Source: an uncultured Collinsella sp.
Lineage (GTDB): Bacteria; Actinomycetota; Coriobacteriia; Coriobacteriales; Coriobacteriaceae
Length of the DNA: 17,325 nt
Reading direction: 5' to 3'
Assembly: GCA_900548515.1 (NCBI GenBank)
Contig: URKU01000036.1
Location: forward strand, 1-17,325
In this document: positions 1 to 5,952 of the stretch, piece after piece
How positions within the stretch are numbered: the first letter of the stretch is position 1
Layout of the letters: every line of letters starts with the position of its first letter
The notes under the pieces: model-generated
What the model was told of the DNA's origin: nothing
Database searches by the model: none
Seen by the model: only the letters and a program-made list of their open reading frames with translations
Program-made: the position numbers and the translations under genes

Positions 1-2
1 AG

Positions 3-587
3 TGGAACGCCTCGATGGAGGCCAAGCGCGATTCCCTGGAGATGCGCGCTCAGATCATCATGAATATGTATGGCGACTATGCCACCGATGACGAGCGCGC
101 TGTGCTGCAGGGCTGTATCGACGGTGCGGGTAGCCTGTTGACGATGGGGGAGGTCGACGCCAAGTCGACCGAGCTCGATGAGCTGCGCACTGCGCTTGAG
201 GATGCCAAGCGCGAAGCGCTCGAGGCTGCGGCCGCCGAAGCCGAGGCCGCTGAGGCCGTTCAGGCTTCGTATTACAACGCCGGCTCCGGTTCGTCTTACG
301 CGCCTGCTGCGTATTACGCGAACGGCTCGGGCCTGACGCGCTCGAGCGGCGTCAATAACTATAACGGCCGCCGTGAGACCTATTACAGCAGCAACGTGTT
401 GTATCACCACCGCACGGGCGAGTGGACTCAGGATTCCGAGGGCTTTTGGCGCGATTCCGATGGTTACTATGTCGTGGCCGCGGGCGATAAGGCTCAGGGT
501 TCCACGTTTACCGGTTCCAAGGGCGAGTGCAAGGTCTATGACTCCGGCTGCGCCGCCGGAACTACCGACTACTATACCGGTTGGTAA
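3..587 (+). CDS. Secreted/cell-wall coiled-coil protein with C-terminal 3D-like domain (3' part, start outside window)
   Basis: The reading frame is open from the window edge (codons from base 3) and ends with TAA at 585-587; the first ATG at 15 has no ribosome binding site, so this is probably the C-terminal part of a longer exported protein. The visible 194 residues fall into three parts: an acidic alpha-helical, probably coiled-coil stretch (roughly the first 85 residues, rich in E, A, K and L, with an E/A-rich end), a Tyr/Ser/Gly/Asn linker, and a C-terminal domain of about 70 residues. That domain has a DGYYVVAA strand, then G-S-T-F, then KVYDSGCAAGTTDYYTGW, which resembles the end of 3D/RlpA-type double-psi beta-barrel domains (G..A.V.DtG...G..iDvY). 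Such proteins are commonly associated with peptidoglycan. The domain reading is inference from pattern; no catalytic role is claimed. A hairpin terminator follows at 619. Confidence 0.75.
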   Translation, partial: WNASMEAKRDSLEMRAQIIMNMYGDYATDDERAVLQGCIDGAGSLLTMGEVDAKSTELDELRTALEDAKREALEAAAAEAEAAEAVQASYYNAGSGSSYAPAAYYANGSGLTRSSGVNNYNGRRETYYSSNVLYHHRTGEWTQDSEGFWRDSDGYYVVAAGDKAQGSTFTGSKGECKVYDSGCAAGTTDYYTGW

Positions 588-618
588 TCTGCCATAAGGA
601 AAATTGGCACATGATGGG

Positions 619-666
619 CGGGCGTCTTTACTGAGCTTTTAGGCAACGTAAAGCCGCCCGTTCTTT
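619..666 (+). terminator. Intrinsic terminator after the secreted protein
   Basis: CGGGCGtCTTTAC (619-631) pairs with GTAAAGcCGCCCG (648-660), 12 of 13 pairs, with a 16-nt loop, followed directly by TTCTTT. It lies 32 bases after the stop codon of the upstream gene. Confidence 0.8.
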
Positions 667-776
667 ATGTGCGTTCGAGTTAACAGAGCCCTTACCGTGG
701 CGGTACGCTGGGCGTATGGGTGCGGGGCACACTAGTTCATGAGAAATAAGGTCTTTCTCTTGGAGGAAGTGGTCTT

Positions 777-983
777 GTGAATGCTCGAGATATCGCCGTT
801 GCCGCCGTCGCGTTGATGCTTGGCTGCCTTGGTCCCACGGCCGCGCTCGTCGCGGGCATGCAGGGGACATGCGGGGCTGCTCCTATCGTGGTCGGCGCGC
901 TGATCGCGGCCGCGCTGCTGGGAAGTGCAGGTGTAGTTCTTTGTCGCGACGATGAGGACCAGGCGTCGGAGTCGCAGCTCTAA
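777..983 (+). CDS. Small two-helix membrane protein
   Basis: A 68-residue protein starting at GTG 777, with GGAGG at 762-766, ten bases upstream. Two hydrophobic segments are clear: about residues 7-28 (AVAAVALMLGCLG...) and about 36-56 (APIVVGALIAAALLGSAGVVL), joined by a short loop with M-Q-G-T-C-G, and followed by a short acidic tail (CRDDEDQASESQL). It is therefore an integral membrane protein of hairpin topology. I do not recognise the family and assign no function. It stands alone between the terminator at 619-666 and the shared terminator at 1012-1060 and converges with panE. A small inverted repeat GAGAAA/TTTCTC (741-746/754-759) sits just before the ribosome binding site; its meaning is unclear. 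The strong ribosome binding site makes this more than a chance open frame. Confidence 0.65.
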   Translation: MNARDIAVAAVALMLGCLGPTAALVAGMQGTCGAAPIVVGALIAAALLGSAGVVLCRDDEDQASESQL

Positions 984-1011
984 CCGTTGTGAAGCTGATT
1001 TTTGGCCAAAG

Positions 1012-1060
1012 ATGAAAAAGGAAGCCGCCGCGAGGGGAGTGCCCCTTGCGGCGGCTTTGC
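1012..1060. terminator. Bidirectional terminator between convergent genes
   Basis: AAGCCGCCGC (1022-1031) g AGGGG pairs with CCCCT t GCGGCGGCTT (ends 1057), a stem of about 15 pairs with an AGTG loop. On the minus strand the stem runs into CCTTTTTC (1013-1021), serving panE; on the plus strand it is followed by TTTGCC, so it can also close the small membrane protein gene. Confidence 0.8.
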
Positions 1061-1092
1061 CATTGGATCTGCTGGCTACAGTATGCCGAGCA

Positions 1093-2007
1093 CTACCAGC
1101 TGCTTTCTATTTCGCGAATCCTCTGGTAGAGCCAATCGTTTTGCGGCACTTGGATATCGTGTTTGGCGGCCAGGCGGCAAATGGTGCCCGCGAACTCCTC
1201 GACTTCGGTTTTTCGTTGTGCGATGCGGTCCTGCGCCATCGAGGGCATACCGGCGGGGTCGATTCCCTCGATGAGGTGCACCATTTGCGTCAGGTCTGCC
1301 TCGGTCAGCTCAACGCCTTCGGCGTTGGCGACCGCAAGCGTCTCGCGCATGGCGGAGACAAAACAGCGGCGCTGCTCGGAGCCCGGCTCCGTGGCGCTTC
1401 CGTAGGTCCCGCCGTAGGCCATGCAGGTCTGGTTGATACCGTCGTTGAGCATGAGTTTGGCCCACATGCGGCGGTTGATGTCGTCCTCGACGGTGTGGGC
1501 GATGCTGCAGCGCATGTAGAGCCCGTCGATAGCGGTGACGGTCGCGGGGTCGGTGCCGGCGGCCGCACCAAAGCGGATCTCGCCCGCATTGGTAAAGGTG
1601 AGCGCGCCGTTGAGGAACACGGCGTCCATGCCTTGGCAGATACCCAGGACGGTATGCTCCCAGCCAAAGCGTTCGGCAATCTTTTGCTCGCTCGTAATGC
1701 CGTTGCACAGCGAGGCGATGAGCGTGTTGGGTCCCACGACACGCTCCATAGTCTTGAGTGCTTGGTCGAGACCGGTGGTCTTGACCGTCAGGATGACCAG
1801 ATCGGCGGGCGCTGCCTCGCTGGCACGGACGGACGTGAGATCGCAGGGCTTGCCGTTGACGGTGAGCGCGTCGTTCGCATGGCGCTCAAAAAGGGCATCA
1901 TCCATGACGTATTCGACGGCGTCGTTGCCGAGCGCCCGGGCGATCATGCTGCCGTAGAGCAGGCCGACGCCGCCCTTGCCGATAAAGGCGACCTTGTTGA
2001 TCTGCAT
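1093..2007 (-). CDS. panE: 2-dehydropantoate 2-reductase (ketopantoate reductase)
   Basis: A 304-residue protein of the PanE/ApbA family, which reduces ketopantoate to pantoate with NADPH in pantothenate/CoA synthesis (cytoplasmic). The N-terminal Rossmann motif GKGGVG lies at residues 10-15, the K76 (VKTTGL) and N102 (CNGI) positions match the family's N-domain, and the C-terminal helical domain has MWAKLMLNDG (K184, N188), the region carrying the catalytic lysine, and a later SMAQD...TEVEEF segment matching the family's conserved SM.QD...TE motif. Length matches the usual ~300. I chose ATG 2007 because GGGGAG lies nine bases upstream; the alternative ATG at 2016 abuts that same Shine-Dalgarno. 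No panB, panC or panD is adjacent, so the physiological substrate could be another 2-keto acid; the family call is firm, the exact substrate less so. It ends against a bidirectional terminator. Confidence 0.85.
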   Translation of the reverse strand: MQINKVAFIGKGGVGLLYGSMIARALGNDAVEYVMDDALFERHANDALTVNGKPCDLTSVRASEAAPADLVILTVKTTGLDQALKTMERVVGPNTLIASLCNGITSEQKIAERFGWEHTVLGICQGMDAVFLNGALTFTNAGEIRFGAAAGTDPATVTAIDGLYMRCSIAHTVEDDINRRMWAKLMLNDGINQTCMAYGGTYGSATEPGSEQRRCFVSAMRETLAVANAEGVELTEADLTQMVHLIEGIDPAGMPSMAQDRIAQRKTEVEEFAGTICRLAAKHDIQVPQNDWLYQRIREIESSW

Positions 2008-2025
2008 GTGAATCATCTCCCCATG

Positions 2026-2052
2026 TAAAAGGCGCCCGCGTAAGGGGCGCCT
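2026..2052 (-). terminator. Intrinsic terminator between the mini-protein gene and panE (minus strand)
   Basis: Read on the minus strand, AGGCGCC (2052-2046) pairs with GGCGCCT (2036-2030), 7 pairs with a 9-nt loop, and runs into TTTT (2030-2027). It lies 77 bases after the stop of the 2129-2323 gene and directly in front of the panE ribosome binding site. Confidence 0.55.
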
Positions 2053-2128
2053 GATGGATTGTATGCTGCCAGGGTGATTGGTGGGTGCGCGGGGCGGCTG
2101 TTATAAAAAAGAAACGTTTGCCTGGACG

Positions 2129-2323
2129 CTACGCTGCGGGGCAGGCCGCAAAGACGCGGGCGGGGTATCCGACGCCATCGCGGACCTTGGGGAAGGTGCA
2201 GAAGATGACGGCACCCGTGGCGGGAAGCTTGTCCAGATGGTCCATGACCTCGATCTGATAGCGGTCGACCGAGAGGATGTACTGCTCGCCGGGGTAGGGG
2301 TAGGCGTCCTCACGCGTGGTCAC
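2129..2323 (-). CDS. Mini-protein resembling only the C-terminal end of cyclase/kynurenine formamidase-type enzymes
   Basis: A 64-residue protein starting at GTG 2323, with AAAGGAG at the right distance upstream on the minus strand; an in-frame stop (TGA, 2336-2338) shows there is no longer N-terminus. The second half, with NL-like HLDKLPATGAVIFCTFPKV followed by DGVGYPARVFAAC, resembles the last ~40 residues of the cyclase family (Pfam cyclase; KynB-type metal hydrolases), where a V/I-E..nL..LP..G..V...P.K..G..G.PARV pattern ends the protein. The HxGTHxDxPxH metal-binding motif of that family is absent. It may be a degraded gene remnant that kept a ribosome binding site, or a small standalone protein. 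The homology is recognised by eye and is uncertain. It is followed by a hairpin terminator at 2026-2052. Confidence 0.5.
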   Translation of the reverse strand: MTTREDAYPYPGEQYILSVDRYQIEVMDHLDKLPATGAVIFCTFPKVRDGVGYPARVFAACPAA

Positions 2324-2485
2324 GCTCGTCTCCTTTCATCGGGCTTTTTGCTGATGTTAAAGCGGTGCCGTGACGGCTCGATTTCTGCTGCGTTACGATA
2401 CGTTCTCAATTGCGATTCCGATGTGTTTCGATGACGTGACGGGTTTGTTTCGCCTCGTCAGGGCTTCGATGGGAGGGGAGGGGCC

Positions 2486-3676
2486 GTGCAATACCGCGTT
2501 GACCCCAAAAGCGGCAACCGTATCTCGGCGTTGGGGCTGGGCTGCATGAGGTTTCCCGGTGCGCCGGGACGCCCGGATGCGAAGACCGCCGACGCTATCA
2601 TCTCCCGTGCGGTGGAGCAGGGGATTAACTACCTGGACACGGCCTATCTCTATCCCGGCAACGAGGCGTGCGTGGGTGCGTCGCTTGAGCGCCTGGGCTT
2701 GCGCGACCAGGTTTTGCTCGCAACCAAGCTGCCGCATGCTTCGTGCAAATGCGCGGAGGATTTCGACCGGTTCTTCGACGAGCAACTGCGCCGCCTACGG
2801 ACCGACCATATCGACTATTACCTCATGCACAACATTACCTCGCCCGCCCAGTGGGAACGTGTGGTGGCGTTGGGCATCGAGGACTGGATCGCGCGTCAAA
2901 AGGCGGCGGGGCGCATTCGCCAGATTGGTTTTTCGTACCACGGCAGCGCAGCGGACTTTCTGACAATGCTCGATGCATATGAGTGGGACTTTTGCCAGAT
3001 CCAGTACAATTACGCTGGAGAGCGCTATCAGGCGGGAACGGCGGGGCTCATGGCCGCCGCCGAGCGAGGCCTCGCGGTGTTTGTGATGGAGCCGCTGCTG
3101 GGCGGGCGTTTAGCGGGCAAGCTGCCGCCACGGGCCCGCGCTGTGCTCGATAGTGCCCGTGACCCGCATTTGCGCACTCCTGCCGCCTGGGGTCTTTCGT
3201 GGGTGTGGAATCATCCTCAGGTGACGATGCTGCTTTCGGGTATGACCGATACCGCGCAGGTGGATGAGAATGCAGCGCTGGCCAATCGTGCGCTGCCGGA
3301 CTCGATGACGACAGGTCAGCTTGATACCATCGCGCGCGTGCTGGAAGAGTTTGAGAAAACGAACCGCGTGCCCTGCACGGGATGCGGCTACTGCATGCCA
3401 TGCCCCAAGGGTATCAACATTCCCGGCTGCTTTGCCGCTTACAACGCGAGCTATGCGCACAGCTGGTTTACGGGGCTGTCGCAATACTTTACGGCGAGTG
3501 CGGCGCGCACGAGCGAGCCCAAACTCGTGAGCAATTGCGTCAAGTGCGGCAAATGTGCGCGTCACTGCCCGCAACACATCGATATCCCCGAGCGTCTCGA
3601 TGACGTGCGCCGACGCTTCCAGCCGGGCCCCGTAACGGCCATGCTTAAAGTCTTCGGCAAAACACGCTCCTCATGA
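2486..3676 (+). CDS. Aldo/keto reductase with C-terminal 4Fe-4S ferredoxin-like region
   Basis: A 396-residue protein starting at GTG 2486 behind a GGGAGGGGAGGG ribosome binding site. Residues 1-290 form an aldo/keto reductase TIM barrel: GLGCMRFP near the start, INYLDTAYLYPGNE giving D51 and Y56 of the catalytic tetrad, K81 (ATKLPH) and H115 (YLMHNI). Residues 295-372 hold two cysteine groups, C297-x2-C300-x2-C303-x2-C306-P and C351-x2-C354-x2-C357-x3-C361-P, typical of two 4Fe-4S clusters. This architecture is common in anaerobes and is annotated as aldo/keto reductase with 4Fe-4S dicluster; the natural substrate and electron partner are unknown. The fusion suggests electrons pass between ferredoxin-type clusters and the reductase active site, which is inference. 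Its stop codon is followed directly by the structured element at 3677. Confidence 0.9.
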   Translation: MQYRVDPKSGNRISALGLGCMRFPGAPGRPDAKTADAIISRAVEQGINYLDTAYLYPGNEACVGASLERLGLRDQVLLATKLPHASCKCAEDFDRFFDEQLRRLRTDHIDYYLMHNITSPAQWERVVALGIEDWIARQKAAGRIRQIGFSYHGSAADFLTMLDAYEWDFCQIQYNYAGERYQAGTAGLMAAAERGLAVFVMEPLLGGRLAGKLPPRARAVLDSARDPHLRTPAAWGLSWVWNHPQVTMLLSGMTDTAQVDENAALANRALPDSMTTGQLDTIARVLEEFEKTNRVPCTGCGYCMPCPKGINIPGCFAAYNASYAHSWFTGLSQYFTASAARTSEPKLVSNCVKCGKCARHCPQHIDIPERLDDVRRRFQPGPVTAMLKVFGKTRSS

Positions 3677-3756
3677 CCCTTTTATAACTTGCGGTGGAAT
3701 AGTTCCTGTTTGCGGCAGAATAAGGCATCAACAGGAACTATTTCACCGCAACTGAT
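3677..3756 (+). repeat. Structured element, copy A: 22-bp hairpin before the Gfo/Idh gene
   Basis: CCCTTTTATAAC is followed by a left arm at 3689-3710, a 19-nt loop at 3711-3729 and a right arm at 3730-3751, then CTGATG. The arms pair over 22 positions; the only imperfect pair is G3697 with T3743, a G-U wobble in the + strand RNA. Copy B at 4843-4924 shares the outer 13 arm positions, 15 of 19 loop bases and the flanks, while the inner arm differs (AGTTCCTG here, ACGGTCTG there) with the partner strand changed to match. The element ends at the ribosome binding site of the next gene. Confidence 0.8.
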
Positions 3757-3767
3757 GGGAGGCTATC

Positions 3768-4787
3768 GTGGGTGACCGAGGTTTACGCAATGATTCGCGT
3801 GAGGTTCGTTGGGGCGTTTTGGGCGCTGGGCGCATTTCGCATCGATTTGCATCGTCGCTCAAGGAGGTGGACGGGGCACGGCTTGTGGCTGCCGCCGGTC
3901 GCACTCCTTCGCATGTTGAGGAGTTTTGCAGGGCGTTTTCGATTGATGCCGTGCACAGTTATGCCACAGCTGACGATAACGGCGATGCGGCTTATGATGC
4001 GTTGATTGCCGACCCCGATGTCGACGTAATCTACTTGGCTCTTCCGCATGGCATGCATGCGCATTGGGTCTGTCGGGCACTACGCGCGGGAAAGGCCGTG
4101 CTGTGCGAAAAGCCGGCCGTTTTGAATGAAGAAGAGGCCCATGCGATCGCCTCCGTTTCCCGTGAGCGCGGCGTGCTGTTTATGGAGGCGATGAAGAATC
4201 GGTTTTGCCCGATGCGCACTCGCGTGAAAGACTTGCTTGCGTCGGGTGAGCTTGGCCGTATTGTCTCGATTGAAAGCGTGCAAAAGCTCGATTACGGCGA
4301 GTCTCCTTCGGGCTATCTGCTTGATCCGTTGCAGGGCGGCTGTCTATATGACATGGGCTGCTATGCGGTCGGTTGGTTTGAGGATTTGCTCGCGGGCGCG
4401 TGCGAGGTTTCGTCCCGTGAAGTTCGCTGGCGTGACGTATCAGGCGGCCGCGTCGATTGGGCCGACGAGATCCATATGAGCGTCGGCGGTATACCCATTC
4501 ATATGGCGTGCGACGGCAAAGCAGCATATGAAAGCCGCTTAACGATTGCCTGTGAGCGGGGCTCGTTGGAAATCGAGCGTCTCCATCGCCCCGAGCGCGC
4601 TCATGTGAAGTATTCCGACGGTCGAACGCTAGAAATAAATGCCCCGTTTGAGGTCGATGATTTCTACGGCGAAATCCAGCATGCGACGCAGCTCATTCAG
4701 GCGGGGAAACTCGAGAGTCCCGTCATGCCCCTTGCCGCCACACAGCGCTGTGCGCACATCATCGATGCGATTCGCTTGAAACTTTAG
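3768..4787 (+). CDS. Gfo/Idh/MocA family NAD(P)-dependent oxidoreductase
   Basis: A 339-residue protein starting at GTG 3768, with GGGAGG at 3757-3762. The N-terminal Rossmann fold shows GVLGAGRIS (residues 16-24) for dinucleotide binding, then VDVIYLALPHGMHAHW and the family hallmark CEKPAVLN (EKP at 114-116). The C-terminal alpha/beta substrate domain begins with FMEAMKNRFCP and has GGCLYDMGCYAVGWFEDLL, the usual G-G.L.D.G.Y segment. Family members oxidise or reduce sugars, inositols or dihydrodiols; nothing here identifies the substrate, though the MEAM and GG.L.DMG.Y pattern fits the dihydrodiol dehydrogenase/xylose dehydrogenase-like branch. No sugar transporter or kinase is adjacent. 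It is separated from the aldo/keto reductase by structured element A and followed by a terminator that runs into element B. Confidence 0.88.
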   Translation: MGDRGLRNDSREVRWGVLGAGRISHRFASSLKEVDGARLVAAAGRTPSHVEEFCRAFSIDAVHSYATADDNGDAAYDALIADPDVDVIYLALPHGMHAHWVCRALRAGKAVLCEKPAVLNEEEAHAIASVSRERGVLFMEAMKNRFCPMRTRVKDLLASGELGRIVSIESVQKLDYGESPSGYLLDPLQGGCLYDMGCYAVGWFEDLLAGACEVSSREVRWRDVSGGRVDWADEIHMSVGGIPIHMACDGKAAYESRLTIACERGSLEIERLHRPERAHVKYSDGRTLEINAPFEVDDFYGEIQHATQLIQAGKLESPVMPLAATQRCAHIIDAIRLKL

Positions 4788-4793
4788 GGCGTG

Positions 4794-4850
4794 GGGGCAT
4801 GGCGCCAGCGCTTGGAATGCCTGGAGGCCTTTGCTCCTGATGCCCCTTTT
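4794..4850 (+). terminator. Probable branched terminator after the Gfo/Idh gene
   Basis: GGGGCAT (4794-4800) pairs with ATGCCCC (4840-4846), enclosing a smaller GGAG/CTCC hairpin, and is followed by TTTT (4847-4850). The T-run is shared with the conserved 5' flank of structured element B, so termination and the element may be linked. Confidence 0.5.
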
Positions 4851-4924
4851 ATAACTTGCGGTGGAATACGGTCTGTTTGCGCCAAAATATGGCACCAATA
4901 GACCGTATTTCACCGCAACTGATG
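4843..4924 (+). repeat. Structured element, copy B: 22-bp hairpin before nfo
   Basis: CCCCTTTTATAAC, left arm 4856-4877, 19-nt loop 4878-4896 and right arm 4897-4918, then CTGATG. All 22 arm positions pair on the + strand if two G-U wobbles are allowed: the one shared with copy A in the outer arm and a second in the inner arm (CTG opposite TAG). The inner arm sequence differs from copy A at several positions, with compensating changes. AAGGGG of the nfo ribosome binding site follows at 4925-4930 and could pair with the CCCCTT at the element's 5' end. Confidence 0.8.
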
Positions 4925-4938
4925 AAGGGGAGTTGGAG

Positions 4939-5805
4939 ATGCTGACGATCGGATGTCATCTTTCGACGACGAAGGGCTATCGGGCAATGGGGGAGACGGC
5001 GTTGTCCATTGGCGCCAATACCTTTGCGTTCTTTACGCGCAACCCGCGCGGTGGCAAGGCAAAAGAACTTGACATGGATGACGTGGCGGCTCTGCGCGAG
5101 CTTATGTCGCAAAACGACTTTGGACCGCTGGTGGCGCATGCCCCGTATACCTACAACCCCTGTTCTGCCAAAGAGCGGGCGCGCGAGTTCGCCTTGGAGG
5201 CTATGGCAGAGGACCTGCGGCGCATGGAGGCGCTGCCCGGCAACTACTACAACTTCCATCCCGGTGCGCATGTGGGGCAGGGCTCCGACGCCGGCATTCA
5301 GATGATCGTCGACACCTTGTGCCAGGTGATGTTTGAGGGGCAGCAGACGACGGTGCTGCTCGAGACCATGGCAGGAAAGGGTACCGAGGTGGGCCGTAGC
5401 TTTGAAGAGCTGGCGCGCATTATCGGGGGTGTTGCTGCCAGACGTCCAGAGCTGTCGGCCAAGCTGGGCGTGTGTCTGGATACCTGCCATGTGAGTGATG
5501 CCGGCTACGACATCATCCATGATCTGGACGGCGTACTCGACGAGTTCGATCGCGTGGTGGGTATCGAGCGCCTGCGCGCCGTGCATATCAATGACTCCAA
5601 GAACCCCTGCGGTGCCCATAAGGATCGCCACGAGTGCATCGGCAAGGGCTACCTGGGTAGTGAAGAGTTTGGCGGCGGTATGCAGGTTATGCAGAATATT
5701 GTATCGAATGGCCGCTTGCGCGCATTGCCATTCATTTTGGAGACACCGAACGAACTTGCAGGTTATGCGGCTGAAATCAAACTGTTAAGGTCGTTGCAGC
5801 AGTAA
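4939..5805 (+). CDS. nfo: Endonuclease IV (AP endonuclease, base-excision repair)
   Basis: A 288-residue protein that fits endonuclease IV (E. coli Nfo is 285), a zinc enzyme cutting DNA 5' of abasic sites. All nine metal ligands of the family are visible in order: H67 (AHAPY), H107 (NFHPGAH), E142 (LLETMAGKG), D181 and H184 (CLDTCHVSDAGYD), H216 (AVHINDSKNP), D229 and H231 (KDRHECIGKG) and E268 (ILETP). The frame is open upstream to 4861, but those extra 26 codons lie inside structured element B and have no ribosome binding site; ATG 4939 is preceded by AAGGGGAG (4925-4932) and begins MLTIGCHLS like known family members. It is a single gene between element B and the ABC operon promoter. Control through element B is possible but unproven. 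Confidence 0.93.
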   Translation: MLTIGCHLSTTKGYRAMGETALSIGANTFAFFTRNPRGGKAKELDMDDVAALRELMSQNDFGPLVAHAPYTYNPCSAKERAREFALEAMAEDLRRMEALPGNYYNFHPGAHVGQGSDAGIQMIVDTLCQVMFEGQQTTVLLETMAGKGTEVGRSFEELARIIGGVAARRPELSAKLGVCLDTCHVSDAGYDIIHDLDGVLDEFDRVVGIERLRAVHINDSKNPCGAHKDRHECIGKGYLGSEEFGGGMQVMQNIVSNGRLRALPFILETPNELAGYAAEIKLLRSLQQ

Positions 5806-5812
5806 TGACTGT

Positions 5813-5852
5813 CATAAAGTGGAGTGCTCCATTCACGTTATGGGTTTGTTTC
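5813..5852 (+). terminator. Possible weak terminator or operator after nfo
   Basis: CATAAaGTGGA (5813-5823) pairs with TTCACgTTATG (5832-5842), 10 of 11 positions including one G-U, 8-nt loop, followed by GGTTTGTTTC. The stem is AT-rich for this genome, so it could instead be a protein-binding dyad 25 bases upstream of the ABC operon promoter. Confidence 0.4.
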
Positions 5853-5866
5853 AATCAGTTTTCTAA

Positions 5867-5895
5867 TTGCAGTTTCGCATTTACGGGTGCATAAT
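5867..5895 (+). promoter_or_regulatory. Sigma70-type promoter of the amino-acid ABC operon
   Basis: TTGCAG (5867-5872) and CATAAT (5890-5895) are separated by exactly 17 bases, with a TG directly before the -10 hexamer region (GGGTGCATAAT). The expected start near 5902 gives a leader of about 50 bases before the binding-protein gene; no riboswitch fold was recognised in it. Confidence 0.7.
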
Positions 5896-5952
5896 ATCCA
5901 ACAGTTTTTGCAGACCTCTGAATCAAACGGGGTCACCGGAAGGAGACTGATT

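Noticed and set aside
741..759. Small GAGAAA/TTTCTC inverted repeat upstream of the 68-residue membrane protein
   Set aside because: Only six pairs, no T-run and no second copy; kept only as a note.
628..870. 80-codon minus-strand frame between the secreted protein and the small membrane protein
   Set aside because: Overlaps a terminator and the start of the 777 gene; no ribosome binding site and no protein pattern.
952..2028. 358-codon plus-strand frame over panE, and the 406-codon minus-strand frame at 5923-7143
   Set aside because: Both overlap genes with clear family motifs on the other strand and lack start signals.
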